64,000 bases of DNA, from positions 7,311,246 to 7,375,245 of the forward strand of contig NC_087081.1 of NCBI RefSeq assembly GCF_026151205.1. The letters are read 5' to 3'. The stretch's first letter is position 1. Each line of letters begins with the position of its first letter. Positions 1-10,851 of this stretch are shown here, in pieces. The notes under the pieces are model-generated. The model was given only the letters and a program-made list of their open reading frames with translations. It made no database searches and was not told the DNA's origin. This DNA is from Bolinopsis microptera. Taxonomy: Eukaryota > Ctenophora > Tentaculata > Lobata > Bolinopsidae. The position numbers and the translations under genes were made by a program.

Positions 1-1620
1 GTCCTCTTCCTCCTCCCCTCCTCAGTCCTCCTCCTACTCCTCCTCCTCGTCCTCAGTCCTCCTCATCAGTCCTCAACAGTCCTCCTCCTCCCCAGTCCTC
101 CTCCTCCTGAGTCCTCCTCCTGGGTCCTCCTCCTCCTCTTCATCCTCCTCCTCTTCCTCCTCAGTCTTCAGTCCTCCTCAGTCCTCCTCCTCCTCCTCCT
201 CCTCCTCTTCCCTCTCAGTCATCCTCCTCAGCCATCCTCCTCAGTCCTCCTCGATCCTCCTCAGTCCTCCTCCTCCTCTTCCTCCTCCTCCTCCCTCTCA
301 GTCATCCTCCTCAGCCATCCTCCTCAGCCATCCTCCTCAGTCCTCCTCCTTCTCAGTCCTCCTCAGTCCTCCTCCTGAGTCCTCCTCCTCCTGAGTCATC
401 CTCCTCAGTTCTCCTCCTCCTCAGTCCTCCATCCTCCTCCTCAGTCCTCCCCCAGTCCCCCTCCTCCTCCTCCTATTCAGTCCTCCTCCTCCTCCTCCTC
501 CTTCTCAGTCCTCCTCAGTCCTCCTCCTCCTCCTCCTCCTCCTCCTCCTCTTCCCTCTCAGTCATCCTCCTCAGCCATCCTCCTCAGTCCTCCTCGATCC
601 TCCTCAGTCCTCCTCCTCAGTCCTCCTCCTCCTGGGTCCTCCTCCTCCTCTTCATCCTCCTCCTCTTCCTCCTCGGTCCTCAGTCCTCCTCCTCCTCCTG
701 GGTCCTCCTCCTCATCCTTCTCATCAGTCCTCCTCCTCCCCAGTCCTCTCCCAGTCCCCCTCCTTCTCCTCTTCCTATTCAGTCCTCCTCCTCCTCCTCC
801 TCAGTTCTCCTCAGTCCTCCTTCTCATTTCTCCTAAGTCCTCTTCCTGAGTCCTCCTCCAGTCATCCTCCTCAGTCATCCTCCTCAGTCATCCTCCTCAG
901 CTATCCTCCCCAGCCATCCTCCTCAGCCATCCTCTTCAGTACTCCTCAGTCCTCCTCCTTCTCAGTCATCGTCAGTCCTCCTCAGTCTTCCTCAGTCCTC
1001 CTCCTCCTCCTGGGTCCTCCTCCTCCTCCTCCTCCTGGGACCTGGGTCCTCCTGGGTCTTCCTGATCCTCCCCAGTTCTCTTCCTCCTCCCCTCCTCAGT
1101 CCTCCTCCTACTCTTCCTCCTCGTCCTCAGTCCTCCTCATCAGTCCTCAACAGTTCTCCTCCTCCCCAGTCCTCCTCCTCCTCCTGGGGCCTTTTCCTGG
1201 GTCCTCCTCCTGGGTCCTCCTCCTCCTGGGTCCTCCTTCTCCTCCTCAGTCCTTCTCCTCCTCCTCCTCAGTCCTCTTCCTCCTCTTCCTCCTCCTCCTC
1301 CCTCTCAGTCATCCTCCTCAGCCATCCTCCTCAGCCATCCTCCTCAGCCATCCTCCTCAGTCCTCCTCCTTCTCAGTCCTCCTCAGTCCTCCTGAGTCCT
1401 CCTCCTCCTGAGTCATCCTCCTCAGTTCTCCTCCTCCTCCTAGGTCCTCCTTCTGGGTCCTCCTCCTCCTCCTCCTCGTGGGTCTTCCTGATCCTTCTCC
1501 TCCCTCTCAGTCATCCTCCTCAGTCATCCTCCTCAGTCATCCTCCTCAGCCATCCTCCTCAGCCATCCTTCTCAGCCATCCTCCTCAGTACTCTTCAGTA
1601 CTCTTCAGTACTCTTCAGTC
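1..1620. repeat. Pyrimidine-rich low-complexity tract
   Basis: Almost uninterrupted CTCCT and CAGTCCTCCT tandem sequence on the plus strand, with longer blocks repeated within it. For example, the CCTCCTCAGCCATCCTCCTC block near 230-340 recurs near 540-600 and 1300-1360. No gene is visible; open frames here are a by-product of the 3-bp periodicity. The purine/pyrimidine strand asymmetry could support triplex or H-DNA, which is inference. Confidence 0.9.
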
Positions 1621-1623
1621 CTC

Positions 1624-1800
1624 AAAATGTTTTTCCGCTAATGTCCACCAATGTCCGCTAATGTCCACCAATGTCCATCCAAGTCCGCCAATGTCCGTCC
1701 GGGTCCGCCAATGTCCGTCCGAGTCCGCCAATGTCCGTCCGAGTCCGCCAATGTCCGTCCGAGTCAGCCAATGTCCGTCCGTGTCCGCCAATGTCCCAAA
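1624..1800. repeat. 20-bp GTCCG/ATGTCC minisatellite
   Basis: About eight imperfect units of AATGTCCGTCCGAGTCCGCC type, preceded by shorter ATGTCCACCA units. The array is open in several frames on both strands because of its periodicity, so I do not call those frames genes. Confidence 0.85.
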
Positions 1801-1861
1801 AAACACGTCCGTTGTCTAGAATCCAAAAAGGACAGGACATAGGTGGACATAGACGGACATG

Positions 1862-1886
1862 ACACCCCCCCCCCCCCCCCCCCCCC
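1862..1886. repeat. Poly-C homopolymer
   Basis: An uninterrupted C run of about 25 bases just after the minisatellite. Runs like this are prone to length error, so the exact length is unreliable. Confidence 0.85.
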
Positions 1887-2463
1887 AATATTATGCTACG
1901 TACCAGTCATATCAATTGAATATTCCCTTCATTGACGATTCAACATATCTCAATAATTCCCACTAGCTGCCGTCTCAAAAACATCCACCAAATTTATACC
2001 AATTTAGATCTAATTCAACGATATACTTTATAATGATGATAGGAGTTTCTTATTTACAATTCCGTCACCCGTTCTACCTTATCACCCTACACCTGGAATT
2101 AATTTAAAATTAATTTTAAATGAGAGGGCTCATAGTTCGAGTAGACTAACGAAACAGATGACGTACCACGTGCGTGGTCTGTTTAAATTGTGCAGCTCTT
2201 TATTACTGCAACAGATGTAGTGGGACCGACAATTTTACTAAATCTACAGTTCACTACTTCTTAACATCAACTAATCTCTATTTAACCTAGTTCACGTCGT
2301 GTAATTGAGTTGAGTTTGACAATTAAATTGAACCGAATTGAATCTTGTCTAATTATCTCGTTTGCACCTGGGAAGAAGAGTGGAAGTGAGATTTGTTCCT
2401 CGGCAGACATCACGTGATTTCACGTGATTCTGAAGTGTGACTTATCACACCTGACCAGGAGAA
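1887..2463. other. Intergenic, upstream of the Cys-rich gene
   Basis: AT-rich sequence with no coding exon that I can support. It contains two CACGTG-type palindromes near 2168 and several CACGTGATT words near 2411-2427. These may be promoter-proximal elements, but that is only inference. Confidence 0.5.
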
Positions 2464-2470
2464 TATAAAG
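2464..2470 (+). promoter_or_regulatory. TATA box of the Cys-rich secreted protein gene
   Basis: TATAAAG lies 94 bases before the ATG at 2558, with a purine-rich start region near 2495. The spacing fits a focused RNA polymerase II promoter with a 5' UTR of roughly 60 bases. No initiator or transcript evidence is available from sequence alone. Confidence 0.5.
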
Positions 2471-2557
2471 GTAAAGAATAGTATTTGGACCAGAGATTTT
2501 GTAAACTGTTGGTATCTTATATTATTAGTGAGTTTGTGACTGATTGGAGATTGAACT

Positions 2558-4325
2558 ATGAAGTTGGCAATTGCAGTTTGTTTTGTTATTCTTGTTGCTG
2601 CTTGTAAGTCTGAACTTGATTTGAGAAATAAAATCTTATATCTAAAGCTCTTTTTTAAGCATTCCGATTTCTAATAGAACACCACGACAGAATATTCCAA
2701 TGCGTTGCATCTTAAGAGTTAAGGCCTGATATTTTCGACGGTTTGATTCTAACGTTAACTTTTATTAATTAATTGTAGTAGAGAAGTTCATTATGCTATT
2801 TAACTATTGATCTATTATTTCAGACGCTGAAGGGGACTGGTCTGAAAACTGTTACTTTGGTTCAAGTCTGTGCAATGCTGACACAGGTTGCTCATATGGC
2901 TGCTGGAAGAATGTTTGCTGGAGCCAGTGCAACGGAATTTGCTCGTGCGTTTCATTTCTTGTTTCTCCATTTTCACTTGAATGCTGGTCAAATTACCATT
3001 TCAATATTTTAAATTGGGGGTTCTGATGTTGCGATATAATTTAATTTCTTCTCATTTTGCAGTTATTTGTAAAACGCCTCTTAAAAACAGGATAGCTGAT
3101 ATCATTGAGCAGATGAAGAAGAAAGATGAGATTCATGATGGACATGACATCATTGACAAGCTCACTCCAGATTCGTAAGTTACAGTTCTTTCGCTTATTT
3201 AATGTTAAATGTTATTTTGTAAAACCAAACTCAGTAGTTGAGAGGCTGGATACAATTGGAAACTCAGCTCCCTACCAAGTTTCTAAAAGAGCACATGGCT
3301 TTATGAAACATTCTACATTAGTACATTCTATGAAACATTCTACAAAAATACCCTATTAAAACTACTCCTAATATTGAAACCGTTTACGATGGACCTGCAT
3401 TTTTATTAAATTCCTGGATCTACATACTCCATATTTTATGAATATTTAATATTTATCTAACATAATATTTATAAATGTTATATTTCTTTAACATAATATT
3501 TATAAATGTTATATTTAACTTTAACATAATATTTACTAGAAACCCGCTAGTCGAAAGCTTTGTTCGAGGAAATTTTAAAAATCAGTTATGTTTTAATTTC
3601 TCTTCATCATATAGCTCTGTTATACTGTAGACATAATGGAATTTATCTAACAATGGCGACAGCGTTGTTAGTATTCGGATTCCCAAAACGATACTTTTTA
3701 CCGCATCAAAAAATACCAATCACAACCAAAGTTATGAATATAAGTCATAGCGTGAGCGTAAATGTGAGCTAGTTTTGAAATTATGACGTAGCATACAGCA
3801 TAACAACGCGCGTGGTTAAGATGTTTTTGCTCGCGCACGTGCATTTTAACGTTGCTACGCAACAGCGCAGTAAACCTTTGCTAAAATAACGACATTATTC
3901 TAACGGTTATTTTACCTCACTTCCGACGTTAATTATAAAAAATCTAAAGCCTAAATCAAAATTCTAAGAATGCTATAGCCTATTCCTATCCTTTTTCTAC
4001 AACCCTGCTAAAAATGGCGAGGTTTCAACTCCATTTGCGAGCTGGGTTTGATTTCACCAGAGGGTCATTTTGAGGTCGATTTTCGGTGTTTTTTCTTCTA
4101 TGTCCCCGTTGCCGGGGAAATTTCGTCAAGTTTAAATTATAGTATAGATAAATGTTATATTTAACTTTAACATAATATTTATAACTTGTCAGATCAACCT
4201 GTGCCAAGTGTGCTGAATGGTGTTACCTTGACGACGGAGAAGGTAACTACAACCCCTGTAACAGTAACTCTGACTGTGATGCAGTCAAACTGCACCAGTG
4301 TGTTACTCATTGTGCTGTTATCTAA
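2558..4325 (+). CDS. Small cysteine-rich secreted protein, four exons
   Basis: Proposed exons are 2558-2603, 2824-2944, 3091-3174 and 4193-4325, giving 127 codons plus stop. Exon 1 is a hydrophobic signal peptide (MKLAIAVCFVILVAA). Exon 2 carries seven cysteines in a spaced pattern with several tryptophans. Exon 3 is a charged cysteine-free linker. Exon 4 adds eight cysteines and ends at TAA 4323-4325. Introns 1, 2 and 3 have GTAAGT, GTGCGT and GTAAGT donors. The third exon start is the weak point. The stronger-looking acceptor at 3062 puts a stop three codons into the exon, whereas the acceptor at 3090 keeps frame. The product is probably disulfide-rich and exported. I do not recognise the family and assign no function. 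A single-base assembly error near 3063 is an alternative to the later acceptor. Confidence 0.65.
3985..4135 (+). repeat. Interspersed repeat, copy 1, in intron 3 of the Cys-rich gene
   Basis: About 150 bp containing the hairpin CCCCGTTGCCGGGG and the phrase GAGGTTTCAACTCCATTTG. A diverged copy lies in opposite orientation at 35275-35415. Clear terminal repeats were not found, so the class is unknown. Confidence 0.6.
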
Positions 4326-4745
4326 GAAGGGAGATAAGAGATGAGATAAGAGATGAGATAAGAAGTTACACTTCTGCTGGATTACGGGGATTTGATATGG
4401 TGATGTTTTGGATGCTTCTTATTTTATAATCTGTGATCATCTGAGTCTGTTTGGTTTATGTATGGTGTTTGATTTGTTTATATTACTTTTAGACTTACAA
4501 GGAAGCTAAAATTGATCAATGGGCGAAAAATTGATACGTGATATTTTAAGCCATCACAATTCAAAATACATTTAAGTGGTTATATTTTGTCGTGGACGAC
4601 CTTTATGCTGTTACTGATGAATTGTCACGAAATTGAATATATCTTCACGTACATTATCAGTCATTATAAATCTCTGTCTACTTTACAATCTACCAGTCCC
4701 GCAAACCGATTATAATCACCTTTTGAAGTGGTGTTGATGTAAATC

Positions 4746-4751
4746 AATAAA
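4746..4751 (+). promoter_or_regulatory. Candidate polyadenylation signal
   Basis: AATAAA about 420 bases after the stop of the Cys-rich gene. It is the first canonical hexamer downstream in this orientation, but there is no transcript support. Confidence 0.35.
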
Positions 4752-5246
4752 GTAGTTCTACAATAGGACTATAAGAATACATTACATCCTTCTGAAAGCA
4801 TGGAAAGTCAGGCAGGACATCGTGTCAAGGCCAGAGGGCCAGGGGGAGGAAAAGTCACCTTTCTAGTTTTTACCTTATATGTCATAGAGCTGCTGGAGAT
4901 AAACAGGTAGAAAAAAACCGCATAAAATTCTGACCTTGCGTTGCTGCGATATTGAGGCCAAAGTTTGAGGTTTACCTGTAATTACATGAAAAACTTTAAC
5001 TGAAATCGAAAAAGGTAAACCTTAACTTTTGGAAAAGACTGGCCACACCCATGACCTGAGACTTGGCACAGGTGTTCCTTGGGCTATTACCCACAAACAG
5101 TATGCACAGAATTTTTATATTCGCCTCTGTTCTTGAAATATGAGGTTTAATTATATTTAAATATATTATAAATATATATATGCTTTCCGGATCCGAAATT
5201 TCACTGTTTTGACGCAAGTGACAAATACAACAAAAATATTTGAATA

Positions 5247-6848
5247 TTGCCTCAACTTAATGAAAGTAATATTACTGTCCTGTTTAGTAAGATGTCCGGT
5301 AGTATCGACCCCTCAATTCCTCCCTTCCGGTACACACTGACAGCTTCCCCAGACGGTGAAATATGGGACCACACTGACGACACCAACAAATTCCAGGTAA
5401 TCGATCAAGAAATAATTATAAATTGCTAATTAATATTTCATTTTATTACATGTCATTGCCGGCCGCCTTTTTTCGTTGACCGATGCTAAGTCAGGGTGAG
5501 GTACTTAAATTCGGACAACAACTTTTTTCTAGGATTATATTGTCAAAATGCCGCCCCAAAGGTAGCAGAGTCGGTCGTTGCGCTATTGTATTCTCAGGCC
5601 CTTGTCATAGCATGCAGTACTAGTAGCATTACAAAATAAAGCTACCTCGTGAGCCCTTTGCAAAGGGTTGCTGTGTGGGGTTTATTTTTATCTGCCTAAA
5701 TATCTGTATATGTTTATCTGCAAAAACCACCTTAACTTATATCGTTCTTATGTACAGAAGTTTGGTTGGAGGACCACAACCACGGAAAACGCTTACGAGA
5801 CTAAAACTAGGATAGGCAACTGGAACGAAAGGTGTTTTGGTATTGATGAGATACAAAAGAAACATCAACCTAAATCTCAGGTTCAAATTGTGCTCCTAGT
5901 TATTTTACTATTGTAGATCTTCGTTAATCGTTATCTTATGGAATCAAGATATTCTATTCGTGAAAAGTTACAATAATGCCACCATTCCGTACTTCATAAA
6001 ACATCATGTTTTCAGTACGGGCACTACTTTGAATCAACTCAGAAAGTTATGACCTCTGCAGTAAAGGCTCCCGACTATCCTGACTCAATTAAGTATCTTT
6101 TAAGTAAGTATGCCGGAGGGGGGGGGGTGCTCGGCGGTGGGGGGCAAGTTTGATTTGTCACACATGACTGGTTACAAAAACTTTAACTGACTACTTATAC
6201 CCTAATTATTGACTATTTATTCGAGTTGAAAAATTTTATAAATGAATTATTGAACAGGGAATCTAAAAATGGAAATGTAAGAAATGTAAGAAAATAGGGG
6301 GAATTTTTTGTCGCGCACAGTGCCAAAACACAGAATCGCATACAAATTACGTAGCGCGCAACGCAAATATTGTAATTAAAAGTTTTATTTTACGCACTTA
6401 CTTTGACATAAATGTATCACATTAACAACAAGGTATGCATTACAGGCTGCGATTTAATTTTCATCAAATTCCATAAAGTTACAAAAATTTACTCCACATC
6501 TTTTTGAAAACCCTTGTCCGCCTCATTTCGAATCCTAATTCCTAGTCCAGTAGAACTTGCTCACTGCACAGGTATTATACTCGACAGTGCCTCCGAATTC
6601 TAGTGTGACCGTTGTTATGCCAACCAATTCTAATTAAGATATTGCATTACCTGAGAGCAAAGTGTGCTGCTATGATGGATTTATCATTTTATGCACAGCA
6701 TGGTATTATTTTATCAATATCACTGTGCACTGCAGGGAAGGAAGCGACAGCGTTTCCATGTCACCAGCCAGAGTTGTGTAGTGATTACACAAACCAGCTG
6801 CTTAGTGACATGTACAAAACCAACACTTCAAGCAACTACTGCAAGTAA
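5247..6848 (+). CDS. CFAP68 (C11orf1 family) ciliary microtubule inner protein
   Basis: Exons are 5247-5396 (or start at the in-frame ATG 5292), 5758-5880, 6016-6103 and 6736-6848, and all phases agree. The product is about 142-157 aa, close to the vertebrate protein. Family-typical blocks in order are a GEIWDHTDDTNKFQ motif in exon 1; KFGWRTTTTENAY and IGNWNE in exon 2; YGHYFESTQ in exon 3; and FPCHQPEL in exon 4. These match human CFAP68 blocks that I recognise from the family (GEVW, YGWRCTTNENTY, MGNWN, FGHYFETT, FPGHQPEL). The family protein binds inside axonemal doublet microtubules, so a motile-cilium role is expected. The exon 2 donor GTTCAA is weak. Which ATG is used is undecided; the 5292 ATG gives the shorter N-terminus. 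Confidence 0.88.
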
Positions 6849-7169
6849 GTCCCATTATTTCGCTATTCTAATACTTACTACACAGACAAATTTCAAATTT
6901 ATAATTATATAAAATTAAAATCGATCAGTATATTGCTGCGACAAACTTCTTCGGGAAAAATAGATAATAACAAGATGAAAAGTTTTAATGCAGTGACCTT
7001 GTACCAGGCACGCTATCTCGACCCCAGCTGAAGCTAAAGAAGAAGGAGAACAGTCCTAATTACCAGATTTGTATTCCTCCCAAGTACCAACCCTGGCCTC
7101 ACACCTTTCATACGTTTTAAAATGACTGATAGCGTGTTGCCAGTTTTTGAATTTTCATAAAACTGGCAG
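6849..7169. other. Intergenic between CFAP68 and the hAT element
   Basis: No exon, RNA gene or repeat that I can support. It is AT-rich with scattered stops in all frames. Confidence 0.5.
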
Positions 7170-7177
7170 ACACCAGA

Positions 7178-8801
7178 CAGGGGTGTAGGAATGATTTTCT
7201 TCATGGGGGGGCCAAATTCTAAATATTTTTTGGCGCTTCGCGCCAAAGCCTGAATTGTGAGGGTAAGGTCGGATAAAAGGAAATTGCAGCATGTGCGGCA
7301 TCGCGATTTTTTCACGTTTCCGCAACAAATCGCGATTTTTTAGATCCTGGCCTCACGACAAATCGCGATTTTTTTCAGTTCTTCGCGTCAAATTGCGCAT
7401 TTTCCTTCAAATCTGAGGACCAAATTTGCGTACTTTCTTTCAAATCTGTGGGCCAAATATCACGTTTTCTACAGGGTGGGCCAAAAGTCAGTGTGCAAAC
7501 GTTGGGTCTTATACCTCCGCCGTGTTTTATATTTGAGAGCTGTTGCTTTGCAGATGGCATACTGTACTTACTGGTTCGAGGATTCCGTCGTCAAAATTTG
7601 AAAATTCGAATATTTTAGACCACGCCCATTCAATATTAAAACACCTATATTGTTTTCTCTGAACATGCTGAACGCCTAATTTTTTCAGAGACGGTAGATT
7701 ATCAAATGTTGCATATGATCTGAAAACATGAGGCAAAACGGATTAGAAATGACGAAGTTATCAAGCATTTTGTGTATCTCGTTAACAAAATTGACTGGGT
7801 GATTATGTGACACCGTGACACGACACCTTAATTGGGCACCCTTAACAATTCCCATAATGTTTAACGGGGTAGTTAACGGGGTCACCTTATCACGTGATTA
7901 GGTAAACCAATCACCTGATCACACGTAATGAATAAACTCGTTATGCTTCATATCTCGGTCATCTGAGAAGCTACAGTTCTAATTCTTTCAGGACAAACGT
8001 AATTCGAATGGCCAAACACAATTCAATAACATTTAGCTTGATCCGTCTATCCAAAATATCAAATAAATGTGAAAATGAACCTCCATTTGAAAAAAATGAA
8101 CGCGAATATTTTTCGAGTTGACAAATTCCTCGAACCAGTGGTGGTACTAAGTCATACCAGAAGGAAGTATTTCAATTGGGCACTCAGTGACTGAGCTATT
8201 AAGGCCAACGTTTGCACACTGACTCTTGGCCCACCCTGTATAATTAGTACATGAAACCAATCAGTATCACATCCACAACTTTCCGAATGTAGGTACGGAC
8301 TTCAAAAAAACCGGAAAAAATATTTTCGGCTCAGAATGATCAGGGTAGCATGAAACATGAACAAAAGTAGTTTGCAGAAAAAGTTTGAAAAATTTTGACT
8401 TAGAAAATTTTCGGTCCGAGTCATTCTCGATACGTACCTCTGACAGAAGAGCTCCCGCTTCCGAGCTCATATTGCGAAGGGGAGGCCTGCCCTCCGAGAT
8501 CGCATTACAAAGGGGAACCCTCGAGTCCAAAATCGTAAATCGAACTTCGAAAACCGAAAAAATATTTTTGGCTCATAATGATCAGGGTAGCATGAAACAT
8601 GAACAAAAGTAGTTTCCAAGAAAACTTTGAAAATTTTTATCTTACAAAATTTTCGGGGAAAAAATTGTTTTCCCAAAATTTTTAGAAACCTAAATTAAAA
8701 AGTTGGCCCTTTTTGGCCCCTTGTCCAGATTTCATGGGGGGGGGGGGGGGGGGGGGGGGGGGGCGATGGCCCCCCCTGCCCCCCCGCTTCCTACACCCCT
8801 G
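7178..8801. mobile_element. Non-autonomous hAT element with 8-bp target duplication
   Basis: Inverted termini CAGGGGTGTAGGAA (7178-7191) and TTCCTACACCCCTG (8788-8801) are perfect complements. They are flanked by the 8-bp direct repeat ACACCAGA at 7170-7177 and 8802-8809, the target size of hAT transposases. There is no transposase ORF. The total is 1624 bp, but 767 bp of this is a second element nested at 7472-8238. Internally, two copies of a roughly 90-bp block (ATGATCAGGGTAGCATGAAA, near 8336 and 8576) are direct repeats. A long G run sits near 8738-8763. Confidence 0.88.
7472..8238. mobile_element. TA-target MITE nested in the hAT element
   Basis: The 34-bp inverted termini start CAGGGTGGGCCAAAAGTCAG (7472-7505) and end at 8205-8238, with one mismatch. 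They are flanked by TA at 7470-7471 and 8239-8240. A TA target and termini of this kind point to the Tc1/mariner group. No transposase is present. Because it interrupts the hAT element, it inserted later. Confidence 0.85.
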
Positions 8802-8809
8802 ACACCAGA

Positions 8810-9334
8810 ACTAATTAGATTTTACTATTCATGCCAGTCAATCACAAATTGTTTTATGATAGATCAGTGACTTGTAATAAGTAGAGCTTCCATTTTATTT
8901 ATCAAAGTTTACCGATTTTACAGCGTTATTAAATGTTAATAGTGTACATTTGGAAAAGGTTTTAAATACAATGAAATCTACTTTTAATCACGCATCTTCT
9001 TTGTTACACCCCAATAACAATGTACATTTTTAAAAATATCAAAGTTGCTGGTTATCATGGTACAGTAAAACGGTAGTTTTTGTTTAAAAGTTGGTGTCGA
9101 AACAATTGAATTGTTCTACAGCACAGTGGAGTTCACTAAACATTGTTCAATAAAAATAAAAGTTTTGATATTCTTTATTCACTAAGTCTCATGCATGTTG
9201 GAAGTGTGTGGCCACTGCTAATTAAATTGAGTCACAATTCATATGTAAAGCACATGCACATGTGCTTAGAAGTTTGTTCCGCTTCACCTGGAAATAGTAT
9301 GACTCCTCCGTTTCAGTAACACGGTAGAGGTTAA
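8810..9334. other. Intergenic, nothing recognised
   Basis: AT-rich sequence without exon-like open frames, repeats or RNA genes that I can support. Confidence 0.45.
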
Positions 9335-9535
9335 TCACTGCGGATTTCTCAGCTTAGTACAAATTACGATGCACCGACCGGCCGTCGATGTCTCAAGTCC
9401 GTAGGATTTGAAAAGCCACGGCTGCCATTCGATGTTGTCTCCTTCCAGTTCCAACCCAAAGTTTAAACCTTTTCCATCCTGTAGTACAGAGCGGCCGCTC
9501 GGGTAATGAATAATGCTTTGACAATTAATGTCCAA
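9335..9535 (-). CDS. Isolated coding-like exon or gene remnant, unrecognised
   Basis: A 66-codon minus-strand open frame whose composition is more protein-like and GC-richer than its surroundings. It includes GRSVLQDGKGLNFGLELEGD, IEWQPWLFKSYG and three cysteines near its ends. There is an ATG and a stop but no recognised family, no signal peptide, and no neighbouring exon that I can join to it. It may be a retrocopy fragment, the last exon of a gene whose other exons I missed, or chance. Confidence 0.3.
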   Translation of the reverse strand: MDINCQSIIHYPSGRSVLQDGKGLNFGLELEGDNIEWQPWLFKSYGLETSTAGRCIVICTKLRNPQ

Positions 9536-10851
9536 TCCATGCTATGTAGGGACTCCCGTGAAGTCATTCCGATCCCGATCTCATTTTTAAATCCCTGAAA
9601 ACTTGCCGGTTGACCTGTAGGGTTATGTCTAGCGACACAAATTGCGTACCTAAACGATTTTGGTTAAGAATGATCTAACAAACAACAGCAACACTGTGTT
9701 GTCAGAAATCGTATACATCGAAGTGCACACTCAACTATTCCCTGCTACTAGAGTAGTACTATCATGTCATATTATGTCGAAATGATACGTTTTTAATGAT
9801 ATTTCAGTGGGCGAAACTTTTACAAGTCCGAGAATAAACTATGAGCGACAGTCTTAAAATTTTCTTAAAGTTTTGCTAGAACATCTCTCCGGTCTTTCTG
9901 CTAGTTAGAGTGAAATACATATCAGTACGAGGTCTTCTAATGTACGAGGTCGAGGAATCTAATCACAACACAATTACATGACCGGGTGAAGGGGATTATT
10001 GTTATTGATCAAGTATTTTTACTGAAATGTTATGGTGTACGAGGTCGAGGATACTTTACTCACTAGTTACTGGGCCGCGCTCAGCCTGTCATTACGCCTA
10101 ATCTCTACTCATGTTAATGAACATGATAGCCTGCAGGTAACTCACTAGGTGATATTAGGAAGCGAATTACAGAGTCTATTTTTACTTTAATACGCGTATC
10201 GATTATTGCGTGCAAATTAATACTGGCATGGAGCTTTCCTAGCACTGATATGACTGCAGATATGACTGCAGATCCCGCACATGCCGCGATTTCCTTTTGT
10301 GTATCATGCTTACCATTATATTGTATCATGCTTACCATCATATTTCAGGAATTATTAGATTGCTGAAAGACATACTGTCCCATATGGGTATTCATCGTCG
10401 TGATTAGTTGATCTTCTGTTGATAGCTCCACGTTATTGTACGCTTGCTTTATGTCCATGGCTGAGAACTTTTCTCCTCCTGAAACGCTCGCAAAACATTC
10501 TTCAGTTGTTGGTAACTTTGGGGTTTTAACATAAAGGATTAACTTTAATGCAATTATACGTTGAATAAAAAATATTTAAAAAGTTTGGATGGAGGACACA
10601 ATCACACTCATATCATAGCGAATCAAACACCAGAGCTTGCTAGCGAGGACAATTAGGATGATGAAAATGCTTATCTTTTAAAAGGCTAAAAGGTAAAACA
10701 CACACAAGTTTTGTGTGTGTTTTTATAAGTGGGCATAGATTTTACAACTCCATCATCATGATCCACCGCCCTGTCCCCTTATAAAGTGGCCATCTATAAG
10801 CAGTAAGCAGGTTGGTCGTCGACAAACACTTATAACCGGAACAACTTTCAG
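9536..10851. other. Intergenic with short local repeats
   Basis: No gene recognised. It holds the 73-bp micro-element at 10067-10139. It also has tandem ATGACTGCAGAT (near 10250-10273) and GTATCATGCTTACCAT (near 10299-10340) duplications and a CACACACAAG/TTGTGTGTG inverted repeat near 10699-10722. A first exon of the MFS transporter should lie here but could not be identified. Confidence 0.45.
10067..10139 (+). mobile_element. 73-bp micro-element, copy 1, with 9-bp target duplication
   Basis: Starts TTACTGGGCCGCGCTCAGCC and ends GCAGGTA. It is flanked by ACTCACTAG on both sides (10058-10066 and 10140-10148). An inner palindrome CATGTTAATGAACATG is present. A second copy at 20531-20609 has its own 9-bp duplication. 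There is no coding capacity. The class is unknown; a 9-bp target would fit Mutator- or Merlin-like transposases, but the terminal inverted repeats are very weak. Confidence 0.75.

Noticed and set aside
1478-1888. Five overlapping short frames rich in Ser, Pro, Arg and Cys
   Set aside because: Minisatellite and pyrimidine-rich repeat artefacts.
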